From Sinotaia quadrata (taxonomy: Eukaryota; Mollusca; Gastropoda; Architaenioglossa; Viviparidae), in the NCBI GenBank assembly GCA_028829895.1, contig CM054177.1:38098564-38162563 (forward strand): DNA of 64,000 nt, in the 5' to 3' direction. Position 1 is the stretch's first letter; the number at the start of each line of letters is the position of its first letter. Under the pieces are notes generated by a model. That model searched no databases. It saw nothing but the letters and a program-made list of their open reading frames with translations, and was not told the origin of the DNA. Positions 22,661 to 35,128 of this stretch are shown here, in pieces. The position numbers and the translations under genes were made by a program.

Positions 22661-23112
22661 ACAACACATAAGCTCCTTGTAATGAACATCATATAAAATC
22701 ATTGTAATGAACGTCATAAATTCATTATAATGAAGAACTCATAAATTTCTTGTATTGAACAAAACATAAACTCACTGTAATGAACAACACGTAAAATCAT
22801 TGTAACGAACGTCATAAATTCATTGTAATGAAGACCTCATAAATTTATTGTATTGAATAACACATAAACACATTCTAATGAATAACTCATAAACTCATTC
22901 TAATGAACAACGCATAAACTCACTGCAATGAACAACACGTAAACTCACTGTAATGAACAACACTTAAACTCACTGTAATGAATAACACATAAACTCACTG
23001 TAATGAACAACACTTAAACTCACTGTAATGAACAACACTTAAACTCACTGTAATGAACAACACTTAAACTCACTGTAATGAACAACACTTAATTAAACTC
23101 ACTGTAATGAGA
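22661..23112. repeat. 24-bp minisatellite
   Basis: ACTCACTGTAATGAACAACA recurs about eighteen times, degenerate on the left and near-perfect on the right. Confidence 0.9.
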
Positions 23113-23705
23113 GATAATAAGATAATAAGAATAGAAGTGTGCCTTTTGCAAGCAATTTTTACACACGTCAGAATAGAATGCATTAGTTATTGGTTTCAAT
23201 TAAACTGGTTGAATTATTAAATAGCAAGACACGTAAGAGATCAACCAGTTTATAAACATTGTCCCCATTTTTTGTTTTTGCTCTTCATTAATCTTCCTTA
23301 GGTTTCACTAGATTCTGCTTTCAATGTGATATGTCTTATTTGCAATCTAACTCTATGTTGTATTGATGGTGATTGCAGTCATTCAGTGACTAAGTCAGTT
23401 TTCTAATCTCCTTGCTGATAATATCTTGTGTACTAAGTCAGTTTTCTAATCTCCTTGTTGATAATTAATACCTTGTGTATTTAGTCGGTGACTAGACAGT
23501 ACACTGAGTATGTCAGTTGACGTTGTATGCACAGTGCAGCGCTGAGGCACTTTTGATCCAACCATTATCACATTCTTTGTCTTATCCATACTAACACCTC
23601 ACTTCTGTCTTGTCGTACTAACACTGCACTTCTGCATTTAGGCACTTATGACATGACCGTATGACGTAATGTATTATCTGCACAAACATAACACTTCTGC
23701 GCTTG
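23113..23705. other. Unassigned sequence with a short duplication
   Basis: AAGTCAGTTTTCTAATCTCC occurs twice between 23390 and 23455. No gene seen. Confidence 0.5.
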
Positions 23706-23895
23706 AATGCCATTCTTTGAGACTCTTGAAGTCTTCAGTCTGCCATACCATTCTTTGAGACTCTTGAAGTCTTCAGTCTGCCATGCCATTATTTGAGTCT
23801 CTTGAAGTCTCCAGTCTGCCATGCTATTCTTTCAGATTCTTGAAGTCTTCAGTCTGCCATGCCATTCTTTGAGACTCTTGAAGCTCCAGGCTGCC
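23706..23895. repeat. Minisatellite, about 38-40 bp unit
   Basis: Five copies built on CATTCTTTGAGACTCTTGAA and GTCTTCAGTCTGCCATGC. Confidence 0.85.
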
Positions 23896-24584
23896 CTGAT
23901 TTGAGCTTGTCTAAATCATGTGGCCTACTGTTTATACTTAAAAATAAAATCATTTGCTCTCATGGCTGATCATGATTACTGCACTCATTAATTCCACCCG
24001 ACCATGAAATATCTCTGACGACTTACAAACAAATCTTGTTAATAACAAAATATTGATTAGATATCACACGCCGGAATTTGAACACAGTTATGTTACTCAG
24101 AAACCCAAAGCTTTTAATTTATTTCTTTTTTCCTGTTACATTTACTCGTCCTTCTGTTCCTCCCACGCCCCCCCCCCCAAAAAAAAATAAAATAAAAAAA
24201 TAAAAAATCAATATTGTTTAGTCAGTTTAACGAAGCAAATGGATTGTTTTATTATATCAGTGCATACTTATTTCCCTTGTCGATAACCATTCCAACCAAT
24301 CATACGCCAGTTTCCAAATTCATAAATAAATATTCTAATCCTGAACTTTTCCAACCTTACTTAAAATATATGTCAAGGACGTTGACATTTGTAAATACTC
24401 AAGTTTTTAGTGGTCAACTTCCGACTCTTTGATTTATTCTGAGAAAGTATGATTGATTTGAGCCTTTCGCTAGAAGTCACTCATTTTTAAAATTCTAAAA
24501 AAGAAATGGAGTCTTTGAAAGTAAGGCGGAATCATCAAAAAGATATGTTAAGAAGATGATGAGATGAGTTAGAGTTATGCATTG
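23896..24584. other. Unassigned sequence with C/A runs
   Basis: Contains a C-run followed by A-rich sequence at 24168-24205. No coding frame with supporting signals. Confidence 0.5.
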
Positions 24585-26130
24585 ACTTTCTGTTTGCATG
24601 TTTGACCGGTATGTTTGCATATGTATTTGTAGCAGACGTAATTATTGCTGTGCTTCCCACCAGCACAGAACGCTTGTCTTGATTGTGGGGAACGCTTTCG
24701 CCGCTTTCGCGTTTGGAGAGGGGGGGAGAGTGAGGGGGGGTGCCTTTCTGCTGCTGCGTGTGCCCGTTGAGAAAACATGTTTGGCCGGCAAAGGCGGACT
24801 CCAAACCCGGTGATCCGTGGGTTGAAGTCGATGTTATTGTTGTTCCTGGCGGTGGCGTTGATGTTGTTGCCGTTTCTGGTGTTATGGTGAGGCTAGGCCC
24901 AGGCTAGTAACACACCAGATCTATACCCAGTGTGTACATGTGCCCGGGTTGTTCGACTTCCCGACCTCCTCACTGGTGGCGTCGTTGTTGTTGTTGTCGT
25001 GGCTGTCTCCGGTGTCTGTTGGGATGCCTGAAGGTGGGCGCTGGCGGCCAGTACAGATGGTCGAGCAGCAGTTGGATTATATCGGCCATTGGATGGTTAA
25101 AATAACCCCAAGAGGGGTACTGTTGTTCCTGGTACAGCCAGTGTTGTTGTTGTTGTTGTTGCTGCTGTTCGCGATGTTGTTGCGGTTGTTGTTGAGGGCG
25201 CTGTTGTTGCCTCCGAATATGTGGTGGCGGGCGCCGTCTTTTTTTCTTTTCGCCCTGTTCTGGGGTTGTTGTTGGTGGTGTGGGCTGGCATTCTGATGTT
25301 GTTGTTGTCGTTGTCGCCGTTGTTGGTGTCTAGGTGGCGTCGCTGGTATAGGTGAGAGGGGTACGGCCTCGAGTTCCCTTGAAACCTGGTCCAGTATGGT
25401 ATCAAATTCATTCGGTTGTTGATGTTCTTTCGTTCTTACGTTTGTTTGGATTTCTTTTTCATTCGTCTCAGTGTTATTTGTCCGGCTTTAAGATGTATTT
25501 TTTTTCCCTCAGTTGTGGTCCTTCGGGTTTGCGTTTTCTTTTCTTCTGTCATTGATACTGGTGTCTGAGAAAATGCCGTTTTGCCCTTATCTTTTTCCTT
25601 CATAGTCTGTGTGGAGTTAATTTTGGTCTTTGGCGGAATTTTCCAGACTATGTGTGTATTTGTTTCATTATCGCACGTGTCGACTGGTGCTGTTTGCGTT
25701 TCGTTTTCCGCTGTTCTTGTATTTCTTCTCGAATGGCTCCAATGCTGATGTATTTCAAAAGCTTCGCGTATACCACGTTCATTTTTTGTGCAGAATAAAC
25801 CCCACAGTAGCCTTCGATATGGAAGTTTTATGCAGTCGATTTCGTCGTCGAGTGACAGGCAACGAGAAGATAGCCATAGCTTGTATTCTCCGCGTTCTTT
25901 TGAATTAATGGTGATCTCCATGGCTCTGGAGTGATTCTTGATTGTGCGTTGTTCACCCGGCCCTGAAAAGGGCAAAGGGCTAATGTCTACTTGTTCTTCC
26001 GTCCCTGAAAGGGGCAGGGTAGTAGAGTTGATAGTCGATCGGGTGGAGCGTGTTTCCATGTTGAGTTCGAACGTGCTTCTCCGTCGGTGGTTCGATGCGA
26101 AGTGACGAACTGAGCACAGAACGCATTTTA
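24585..26130 (-). pseudogene. Decayed coding unit with WKIPP motif (repeat-associated)
   Basis: A GC-richer block reads leftward. On the minus strand an ATG at 26059 opens a 207-codon frame to 25436. Its start has two L-P-F/L-S-G motifs, and a WKIPP motif is encoded near 25631-25647. Downstream, frames are broken and rich in Asn/Thr/Gln from (GTT)n sequence at 25140-25200. The same landmarks recur in the same order inside the hAT element at 29270-31060: leader ACCACCGACG, start codon, CCCTTTTCAGGGC, WKIPP, GARH, Asn-rich tract. It is therefore a diverged copy of a repeated unit, not a single-copy gene. No TIRs were found around it. It resembles no transposase or reverse transcriptase I recognise. 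Confidence 0.5.
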
Positions 26131-26214
26131 ACTGTCTTTCTTTATAACGAAAATATTACTCTGGCATAGTGTTGTCAACGCTAGTATTTTTATCAGCACT
26201 CCGTGGAGTATTTT

Positions 26215-26476
26215 TATCAGCATGTCGTCATGTTACAAGTGATGTGAGCTTGCCGTCATATTACAAGTTTTGTGGGCATGCCGTCATGCTACAAGTTGTG
26301 TGGGCATGCCGTCATGTTACAAGTTGTGTGGGCATGCCGTCATGTTACAAGTTGTGCGGGCATGCCGTCATGTTACAAGTTGTGTCGGCATGCCGTCATG
26401 TTACACGGTGTGTGGGCATGCCGTCATGTACCAAGTTTTGTGGGCATGCCGTCATGTTACAAATTGTGTGGGCAGG
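26215..26476. repeat. 28-bp minisatellite
   Basis: GGCATGCCGTCATGTTACAA recurs about nine times. Because 28 is not a multiple of three, the array yields open frames in all three plus frames, none of them credible. Confidence 0.93.
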
Positions 26477-26764
26477 ACATGAGAATTATTCATGTGAAAA
26501 AAAATGACACATTCAGCCTTCTATATGACTTTTGTCTATGAACCGATTAACCAACAGCCACAAGTCCGTGCAGCACTTTAAACTATTGAAGGTACTGTCT
26601 CCATGAAACGAGCCTTGTACAGTTGGTATGAAAAGAGAAAACATTTGTCATTATTGTGCATTTATTTTTCTTCGTTTAAAGAAAATATATATAATCCATT
26701 CACAAAATGTCGCTGTCATAAGTTTCAAATTTTTTAACCTCTTATGCCGACATGGCATTGTGAG

Positions 26765-27297
26765 ACAGCAACACCTATATATTGTAGCCTGATTATCACT
26801 GTTGTAATTAGAGTAACACATCTGTCTTGTAGCCTGCTTATCAATGACTGCAACACCTTTGTCTTGAAGCCTGTTTATCACTATTGTGATGACAACGAAC
26901 CCCATGTCTGTTTATCACTATTGTAATGACAGCTACTCCTGTGTCGTTTATCACTATTGTGATTCCAGCGACCCCTGTGTCTGCTTATCACTATTGTGAA
27001 GAAAGTGATCACTGTGTCTGTTTATCACTATTGTGGTGATAGCGACACCTATGTCTGTTTATCACTATTGTGGTGATAGCGACACCTATGTCTGTTTATC
27101 ACTATTGTGATGATAGCGACACCTATGTCTGTTTATCACTATTGTGATGATAGCGACCCCTATGTCTGTTTATCACTATTGTGGTGATAGCGACCCCTAT
27201 GTCTGTTTATCACTATTGTGATGATAGCGACCCCTATGTCTGTTTATCACTATTGTGGTGATAGCGACCCCTATGTCTGTTTATCACTATTGTGATG
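26765..27297. repeat. 37-bp minisatellite
   Basis: TGTTTATCACTATTGTGATG recurs with 37-bp spacing from about 26905, preceded by a more degenerate left part. TGTGGTG/TGTGATG variants alternate in the last units. Confidence 0.92.
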
Positions 27298-28127
27298 GAT
27301 GCGGATTAGAGTACGTAACCCTCAAATATGTTATCAACATACCGCATTAATATTTGATCCTAGTATTGAATTTGATAAAGATTATTATTTTCCTTTGAAT
27401 TAAGATTGCCGAGTAAAAACGCATGACATATTAGTAAGTATTGTAATTTTACGTTTTTAATAAAAAAAAGTGGTAACGTTATTTGTTCGCTGGTAATACA
27501 AACAGTAGTAGAATGAAACATCTACACCATTTACTTAAGAACTTTCTCAATGCTCGAATGTTGCTTTATTACAAACTTTTACAGAAAATCTTTAAACACA
27601 CATTTCCAAAGGAAATGTAATTCTACCAAACACAGCACACTTGACAGTACAAAAATGTATATATCTTTATGCCAGCGAACACTTGTCAAAGTGAATTACG
27701 TACTTGGGGTGTTTGAAACACGCATTAGAGGAAGTGTCAATGTGAATTACGTACTTGGGGTGTTTGAAACACGCATTAGAGGAAGCTGAACGCCACAAAA
27801 CAGCGAGTGTGCCAGTTTACAACTCTTTCATGGAATGGAGACGAAAAAAAACATCTCGGTGCAATACACGATCCTCTCGCTTGAACGCGCACGTGATGAA
27901 ATTATAACTTGTCTTTCATTGCTCAGAAAATGAATTTTCCATCTTTTACGAGTAATCGTTTTCAATCTGAAGAAAAAGAGAGGGAGAAATAAAACGATCT
28001 GTGAACAGAGAGAAAGAAGTGTACACTTATTACAGAAAGACCGATATTAGAAGTCGTTCAACAGTAAGTGGGGTTGCAGTGACCTACATTGCGCAAGCAT
28101 TATATGAGTTAGCATTATATGAGTTAA
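27298..28127. other. Unassigned sequence with a 51-bp duplication
   Basis: A 51-bp segment containing GTGAATTACGTACTTGGGGT is tandemly duplicated at 27684-27788. Remaining sequence shows no gene. Confidence 0.55.
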
Positions 28128-28457
28128 CAGTTATAAAACGAACAGAGAAGGAAAATTAACAGTTAAACAAACGAACAGAGAAGGAAAGTTAACAGTTATA
28201 TAAACAAACAGAGAAGGAAAGAGGGGCGTGATTGAAATAGAGAAAGGGTGAAAGATTAGGAAGAGAAAGAGATTTTAAGAGTTGAAGAGAGAAAAAAATA
28301 GATACAAAGTGTGGTGAGAAAAGGGATAGACAGACAGATAGAAATAAAAGGATAGAAAGACAAACAGATCTATAAACAGAGACAATTAGAAACGATATAG
28401 GTAAGAGAGACTGAGTGAGAGAGAGAGAAAAGAGAAAGGGCTAGGAAAGAAAGAGTG

Positions 28458-28506
<49 letters not shown>
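28128..28506. repeat. Purine-rich repeats including (GA)n
   Basis: Three copies of AACGAACAGAGAAGGAAA-type sequence (28128-28220) lead into purine-rich DNA. A (GA)n tract follows at about 28462-28506. Confidence 0.8.
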
Positions 28507-28507
<1 letters not shown>

Positions 28508-28932
28508 AAAGTGAGCATTACGCGAAGGGAGAATACACGGAGAAAGAGTTGGAGTAAATAAGAGCGGAAGTATGTGTGTGTGTGTAATTCAAACAGGTTA
28601 TTAACTGTATAGGAAATGGTACACTTTGCATAGCAAGAACTATTTACTCACATTAGATTTAGAAATGGATTGGAATTTAGACATTATCTGTTCTTGTTTT
28701 GTTTATTTGATCTTCCTTTTCACTTTGGGAGGGGAAGGTACTTGTAAATTAAAAAGAAATGTTCAAGCACTTTGCATGGTATTTTCAAGTAAGCATGCAA
28801 AGAAATATCTCAAGCTAGGTGTCAGCTTTTGCATGTGCAAGCAAATATATAAATATCACTTCCAAAATTCATCTACGTGTCTGTGCACGTTCTCTCAAAA
28901 GTGCTTTCTGTGTATTTCTTTCTAGCACTCTT
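28507..28932. other. Unassigned sequence
   Basis: A 99-codon plus frame begins near 28626. It has no signal peptide cleavage pattern, conserved motif or clear splice site I would trust. Confidence 0.4.
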
Positions 28933-28957
28933 ACACACACACACACACACACACATA

Positions 28958-28989
<32 letters not shown>

Positions 28990-28990
28990 T
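28933..28990. repeat. (CA)n microsatellite, interrupted
   Basis: CA units with two TACA interruptions, just upstream of the hAT insertion. Confidence 0.93.
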
Positions 28991-29019
28991 TGGTATATTG
29001 GTGTATTAAAACTTGCTTG

Positions 29020-29027
29020 TTGTACAG
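29020..29027. repeat. hAT target-site duplication, left copy
   Basis: TTGTACAG, repeated exactly at 31200-31207. Eight base pairs is diagnostic of hAT-superfamily transposition. Confidence 0.93.
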
Positions 29028-31199
29028 CAGTGGTCCCCAACCTTTTCATCGCCGCGGACCGGTCAACGCTTGATAATTTTGCCGCGGACCGGTCAACGCT
29101 TGATAATTTTACCGCGGCCCGATGATGTGGGGGGACGTTGATTGTTTATATTTTAGATTGTTTTGATTTAATAATTTTAATTTAATTGTATTTAAACGTG
29201 CCTTGAAATTAAAATACAGTTACACCAAAAAATGAATATAAAGTGATTTAACATTTTAACTCACTAGAACGCTAAATCAGAGAGAACCCTGAGCTTGTTT
29301 CTTTGCAACGAGAGGGTTCCATCTGGGGGTAATAGGAGACAATTACACCCGAAGTGAGTTGCTTATGTCCATCCGTTGTTTTGTTTTGGTTGCTGTCATA
29401 CGGATTTAAGTGCTGTGGTGGCCGTTGTTGTATTGGCAGGTGAGGGGGTTTACAGAGCCCAGGATAATACCACATCGTCTGTACTTAGTGTGTATGTGCG
29501 CCCAGGATGTTCATTCCCCACCCTGTAATGTTCACCAGTGGTGTTGTTGTCGTTGGCACTGTTGTTGTTGATGTCCCCGGTAGCCGTTGGACTGTATGTA
29601 GGTGGGTGTTGGCGGCAAGCATTAGTTGAATTAGATCCGCAATGGGGTGGTTATAATATCCCAACTGCATGTGATGTTGCTCCCTGTGCTGCCACCGTTG
29701 TTGTTGTGGATTCTGTTGTTGTGGCTGTAGTAGATGATACTGTTGTTGTCGTCTGATGTGTTGTGGCGGGCGCCTTCTTTTTGATTTGGGGCTCCGTTCT
29801 GTAGTGTTTCCTCGTGTGTCTGTTGTGGTTTTCTTTGTTGCAGTCCCTGGTGGTGACTCTTGCTGTGGATTGGGGGCAGTTGGTTTAGTCGTTGTTGTTG
29901 TTTCTTATGGTGTAGTTGGAGCGTTGTCGACTTCTGTTTCGGTCTTTGCGTCAGTTGTCTTCACTTCTTTTTCTGTTTGTATTTTTCTTTCTTGCGTCTT
30001 GATATGTACCGTTTGTGTGCTGGAGATTTTTTGGCGTTTCTTCTTATTTTCGGTGGTAGTTGTTTTAATTTCTTTTTCTTTGCTGATAGAGCTTGTAGTC
30101 TGAGTTTCCTTATTATCTGTTGTGGGTTTTTGGAGTTATCGAGAATGCCTGGCTGATTTCTTGTTTTGCTGTTTGAGTTGAATTCACTTTGGCCGTAGGT
30201 GGAATTTTCCAGATGATGTTGGTGTTTATTCCACTTTCTCTTGTAGTGGCTTGTAGAGTTTGGGTGGAAACGTGGCTTTTTCCTTTGACTGTTTGAGTTG
30301 TGCCGTCTTCCTGTGTGGGTTTTCGCGTTGTTTTCTCCTTTTCCGTTTGTGAAGAGCGTGTTTTTGTTGTCGGCGTTATTTTCCAGAAGATGTCTGTCTG
30401 TGTTTCACAGTCTGTTGATGTAGTTTATTCTTCGTGTTGCCTTGTCAGGTGCTTGTTTAAAATCTTATGGAGACCAATTGCGGTTAAGATGGCTTGTTGT
30501 CTAGTGTAAGTTCATCTTCTGTTTTTGTGTGGAAGAGGGTCAACAGAAAATTAGTGAACACATTTTTTAGTTCAACGTTTTTAGTTTCTAGTGTGAAGGT
30601 GAAGGGGGTAACTTTTCGTATGCCCTCATTTTCGGTTGGTTTGCTGATTTCACAGCAGTATTTTGTCCAGTCTTCTCCTTTGTACTTCTTAATGTTTGCA
30701 TCTCTTCAAGCCTCTTTTGCCGTATCTGTCTCAGCTGTGCTATGCGCTCGTTTGTGAAACAAAGGGCCGACCGCATCTTCTGTGACTGACTCAGAATCGC
30801 GTAAAATGTCACTTGGTGGAGTGGGCAGTAGTGGCATTTTTGCCAGCCCTGAAAAGGGCTGAGTCTTAGTGCTGGTTTGTCTGGTGTGGCGCTTTGACAT
30901 GACTCTCCTTCCGGCGGTCCAATGGATGGAGTGCGTTCGTCGGTGGTCCGAAGCGAAGTGTGTTGGTGTGGTTGGGAAGTAGCGCTCGAATTCTTTAAAA
31001 GCAAAGACAGATGATCGTGCACCAACTGGGAGAATGAATGCTCAGGCTCAATCTCGTCCATGGAAAGTCGCACAAACCCGAAAGAAATACACCAGAGTAA
31101 AAATAAAATTGGGGGGCCCTGTACCATTTGGTCCGCGGACCGGTACCATATGGTCCACGGACCGGTACCGGTCCGCGGACCGGGGGTTGGGGACCACTG
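29028..31199 (-). mobile_element. Non-autonomous hAT transposon carrying coding debris
   Basis: A 2172-bp element with inverted ends. The left end starts CAGTGGTCCCCAACC and the right end is the reverse complement GGTTGGGGACCACTG, inside a perfect 8-bp duplication. Sub-terminal CCGCGGACCGG motifs occur at both ends; on the left a 30-bp segment containing GGTCAACGCTTGATAATTTT is duplicated. This end sequence is like that of hAT elements known from vertebrate genomes. No hAT transposase motif or BED finger was seen, so mobilisation in trans is inferred. The interior reads on the minus strand (see 29270-31060). Confidence 0.9.
29270..31060 (-). pseudogene. Captured or element-borne coding sequence with W-K-I-x-P repeats
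   Basis: On the minus strand, a leader with ACCACCGACG precedes an ATG at about 30900, whose frame begins MSKRHTRQTSTKTQPFSG. Further on, two motifs are encoded: FWKITP near 30370-30395 and IWKIPP near 30191-30215, each followed by a short T/K stretch and S-x-QT. A GARH-containing, Asn-rich segment follows near 29700-29780. Frameshifts and stops break the reading frame repeatedly, so it is not a functional gene as it stands. The order of landmarks matches 24585-26130, and the two copies are strongly diverged. Function unknown. The W-K-I-x-P repeats with S/T-QT spacing are the only conserved-looking element. Confidence 0.5.
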
Positions 31200-31207
31200 T
31201 TGTACAG
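31200..31207. repeat. hAT target-site duplication, right copy
   Basis: TTGTACAG, identical to 29020-29027. Confidence 0.93.
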
Positions 31208-32716
31208 CAATGTTGTAAGCCAATGTAAGGTGTTGACAACTGTTGTAATGACGACGTATAATAGCGACACATATTTCCGTTACAGATCACACTCATTATT
31301 TTTATTCTCAGGAATACTGGCTTTCTTGTACCTAAATATTGTTGTGATATAACACACCTACAATTAATTGTATGACTGCAGTTTTATACTATAATGGACA
31401 GAACGTATTTATAACGATCATTGATTAGACGGTCAGTTTTGATAACTCTTACTGTGATAAGAGTAATGTCCCTTTCCCGCGTTTCATAGTTACATAGCTT
31501 AGCGTGGCGTAGCCTTGTATAAATGTGGATACTATACAATCCCAATGAACAACAAGAGATAGGTTAATGAATTAATTTATGAATTTAAAAGAAGAGTAAA
31601 TGAAAATAGAGACAAGTAATTGGGAACAACAGAAAAAGTGAACTTTTTAAAGAGCAGATTAGGCAGAATAGACTGTTGACAGAAGAAAAGCTGAAGACTA
31701 ATTTCAAGCGTAGATGTGATGAAATAAAGTTTAAACAGGACGAAGGTAATAATTCGGTTGAGCAGATTAGGCTTGACGATAGTAGACGAAATAAATTATC
31801 AAAGAGACATTAAAACTAAAAGATAACCTCACGTAACCAATAAACACAGTCCCAACAATAACTGTGGAAATGTAGTTTACATTCCAGATCTATGATGAGA
31901 AAGGTTTAAAAGTTTTGCATGAAAATAATTGTTTGAAATAAAATTTGACCCACACATCTTTCTATTCTATCGCGTGACATTGCACTTGACATGCAAATTG
32001 CACGAGCAAGAGTTGTGCTACTTTGAACAACGCGTGACGTCAGAGGTACGCATTACTGACTGAAGGTTACCGATGTTGTTTCTTGAAGTGCTGCATAAGG
32101 ATTCTTGAGACACATGAGTTGTTTCATTCTTCTTTTAAACTGGTTGTCAAGGGTGACGTGTGACCCCGTACAATCGCGTTCGTAGTAAAGAAAGTGGTTT
32201 AAATATAAATACAGTTGCCCTGTCAATCGGTATTTATTTTCAATCACATCAATCAGTTATCAACATTTATTTTAACAGAATAATAATTAAACTTTATCAT
32301 TTCCTTCACAATTTCACATATGGAAAATTCAAATCCTAAATAAGGTAATACTACTGGTAACAAATCAAGGTCTAATGTGTTTGTTAAGCTAAATAGAAAT
32401 ACTTAGGTCAACGTGTAAATGACATGAGTAAATGCATGCTTATATCTTCGGAGTTTATAAATTAGTTCATATGCTGGCTTGCAAAGGGACTAGAAAATTA
32501 AAAAAAGCAAACATACGATTTATAAATTATTTGAGATATTCCTTCAAAAATACTTCAGATCATGATCAAATCTTATTTAAAAAATTAATTTTAGTTCATA
32601 CTATAAAATAGCATGACAACAAATGAAACGTAGCACAACACGATATTACATGGCATAATATCTAAATAAGTAACACGACATGGCAAAACACGCTTAACGT
32701 GACGTGACGTGCATTT
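31208..32716. other. Unassigned intergenic sequence
   Basis: AT-rich, low in repeats. Open frames are short and without motifs; no RNA gene or element end was found. Confidence 0.5.
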
Positions 32717-32730
32717 GCGCGCGCGCGCGT

Positions 32731-32790
<60 letters not shown>

Positions 32791-32800
32791 GTGTGTATGT
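32717..32800. repeat. (GC)n/(GT)n microsatellite
   Basis: A short GC run (GCGCGCGCGC) passes into about thirty GT units with rare interruptions. The GC/GT junction is potentially Z-DNA forming. Confidence 0.95.
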
Positions 32801-33261
32801 TTGATTGTGTAATTGTATGAACCATTTTCACTTTATAAAATCAAATTAAATTATTGTTTATAACACACAATTAACGCAAAATAATATATGTGTTGAATTT
32901 AAATTGACTTACTCTACACTCTCCGTGAGCACATATGTGTTATGACGTCACAATTGAAATGTGTTGAATCCACATCAACTTACATCACGCTAGTACGCCA
33001 CGTATGACGTCACAAAAACTGATGGTTCGAATGGAATCAGACAATGCTAACTTCATAACTAAATATTAAACTGTTCTTAAAATTTCCAGTGCTGCGGATA
33101 ACAAAAGCCCAATGACTGTTAACCAGTCATTTTTAATTGGAAACCTTGAATAAGGGGAGTTTGGAGTGATTAGTATTATTATTTCCCCCCACACATAAAT
33201 TGTTAACAAGAAGCTATATTGACGGTTTAATAATTATTAAACTAGTGGTTATTATTTCAAC
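32801..33261. other. Unassigned intergenic sequence
   Basis: Two loosely related passages with ATGACGTCACAA occur near 32940 and 33005. No gene seen. Confidence 0.5.
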
Positions 33262-33458
33262 CACTGATAAAAACAATAAACAGCTAAGATGGTAACCCAG
33301 ACTGTACATCTGTACCAATTTGATCGCTGATAAAAGCAATAAACAGCTAGGATGATAACCAGACTTTTGTATATCTGTAACAATTTGATCGCTGATAAAA
33401 GCAATAAACAGCTAAGATGGTAACCAGACTTTTGTAAATCTGTAACAATTTGATCGCA
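33262..33458. repeat. 65-bp minisatellite
   Basis: Three copies; TTTGATCGCTGATAAAAGCA recurs at exact 65-bp spacing (33320, 33385), with a truncated match at 33450. Confidence 0.9.
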
Positions 33459-33680
33459 GCAATACATTACATACAAATCACTGGCTCGCATTTACACTGT
33501 CTATCTTTTTACTTCAGGAAAAAATCAGATACAAAATGTTCAGTATTTAATAAAATACAAAAATAAGCTAAAATTCACCTCCTATATGTTAGGCCTTATC
33601 TTGAGAAATAAGCTGTAATCGAATGTTATTACAATGGCAAGTGTTACTGATGTTGCTGAGATTGTTTCACTCTCTTCACA

Positions 33681-33902
<222 letters not shown>

Positions 33903-33914
33903 ATCTGTGACACA

Positions 33915-34760
33915 TATACCACTTTAGTTAATGGTTATGATTATTATAATTATTTAATCATCTATAACTAACACAAGTTATGAGAATCTTAATTTTTATG
34001 CTATTAATAATTCTCCAAAATTTCCCTTACTTGGCGGATATACTGGCGCTGTAAATGTTTTCTCTCTTCCACAACATTAAAGATAAACATTCACTGTCAC
34101 ACGGTATTTCGTAGGTGGAAAACATCTTACTAAAGGAGACGATAAATCCATCTTTTATTGAGTGAGCCTCCAACCACCCACTATCTTTCCAACATATGAA
34201 TATCAATATGTGTAAGGTCAATAAGTTTAACAATAAATTTATTAAATCAACAAATATACTTATAGCAAATACAATGAAAAGATTACTTGACATCAATATT
34301 TCCATGAGCCAAATTCAAATTATTTCATTGTGTATACAGTCTTAGATCCCAACACATAATTCAACAGATCAGTGTCAATATAAATCATAGGATAGTTATT
34401 ATTAGAAACCAGAAATGGAGTTATTAGAGATATTTAGATAAGCAATAATGGTTTGTACATAAACTTGTCTAAGCGATTTCTCAATGGTCTTTGCACGCTT
34501 TCATAACAAAGTCACACACTTATTGTCACAAGCGAATTGTTTTTATCTTGTACATTGTAGAACACTGATGAGTCCTTATTCTCTTGAGGCAAACTTAGTC
34601 AATCTTCCCTATTAGTTCCATCGAGCAGAACAACAATTGTAGCAACTTCCTTTAACAAGAATTTCCAAGATGTAGTCGAGCATTATTTTACCACAAGTCT
34701 ACCACGGTCGTTTATAAATCATAAAAACCAAGAGATGAAGGTAAATTGAAATTACTGCCT
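33915..34760 (+). repeat. Dispersed repeat family, copy B
   Basis: Aligns with the left two-thirds of copy A: CTTGGCGGATATAC, TTTTCTCTCTTCCACAACAT, TCACTGTCACACGGTATTTC and GCAGAACAACAATTGTAGCA occur in order with small indels. It starts immediately after the (TATC)n tract and lacks the 3' part held by copies A and C. Confidence 0.75.
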
Positions 34761-34948
34761 GATTAAACCTTAAAGTGTTTAACAAAGACAAAACAAAATT
34801 TAATTTGTAACAAAATGGTAGATTGAAACTACTGACTGTGTAAAGTGTTAAACAAAGACAAAACAATGTAACCATTGACACAATAGGTATGCAAAGTCTA
34901 TGTAACTAATACTTTAACCAGTTATGTTTGAAGGCATTCACACTATTA

Positions 34949-35128
34949 ATGAACAGAAGTTGGCGAGAGTCGTCAGGTTTGCACTCTCCAATTACACGTT
35001 GCAGTGCAATGAACAGAAGTTGGCGAGAGTCGTCAGGTTTACACTCTCCAATTATACGTTGCAGTGCAATGAACAGAAGTTGGCGAGAGTCGTCAGGTTT
35101 ACACTCTCCAATTACAAATTGCAGTGCT
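34949..35128. repeat. 60-bp tandem repeat, three copies
   Basis: AATGAACAGAAGTTGGCGAG begins copies at 34949, 35009 and 35069. As 60 is a multiple of three, two plus frames stay open across the array. Without splice sites or a longer frame I treat it as non-coding. Confidence 0.85.

Noticed and set aside
25436..26059. 207-codon minus-strand frame as a host gene
   Set aside because: Its leader, start and motifs recur in broken form in the hAT element at 29270-31060, so it belongs to a repeated unit. I list it as repeat-associated, not as a gene.
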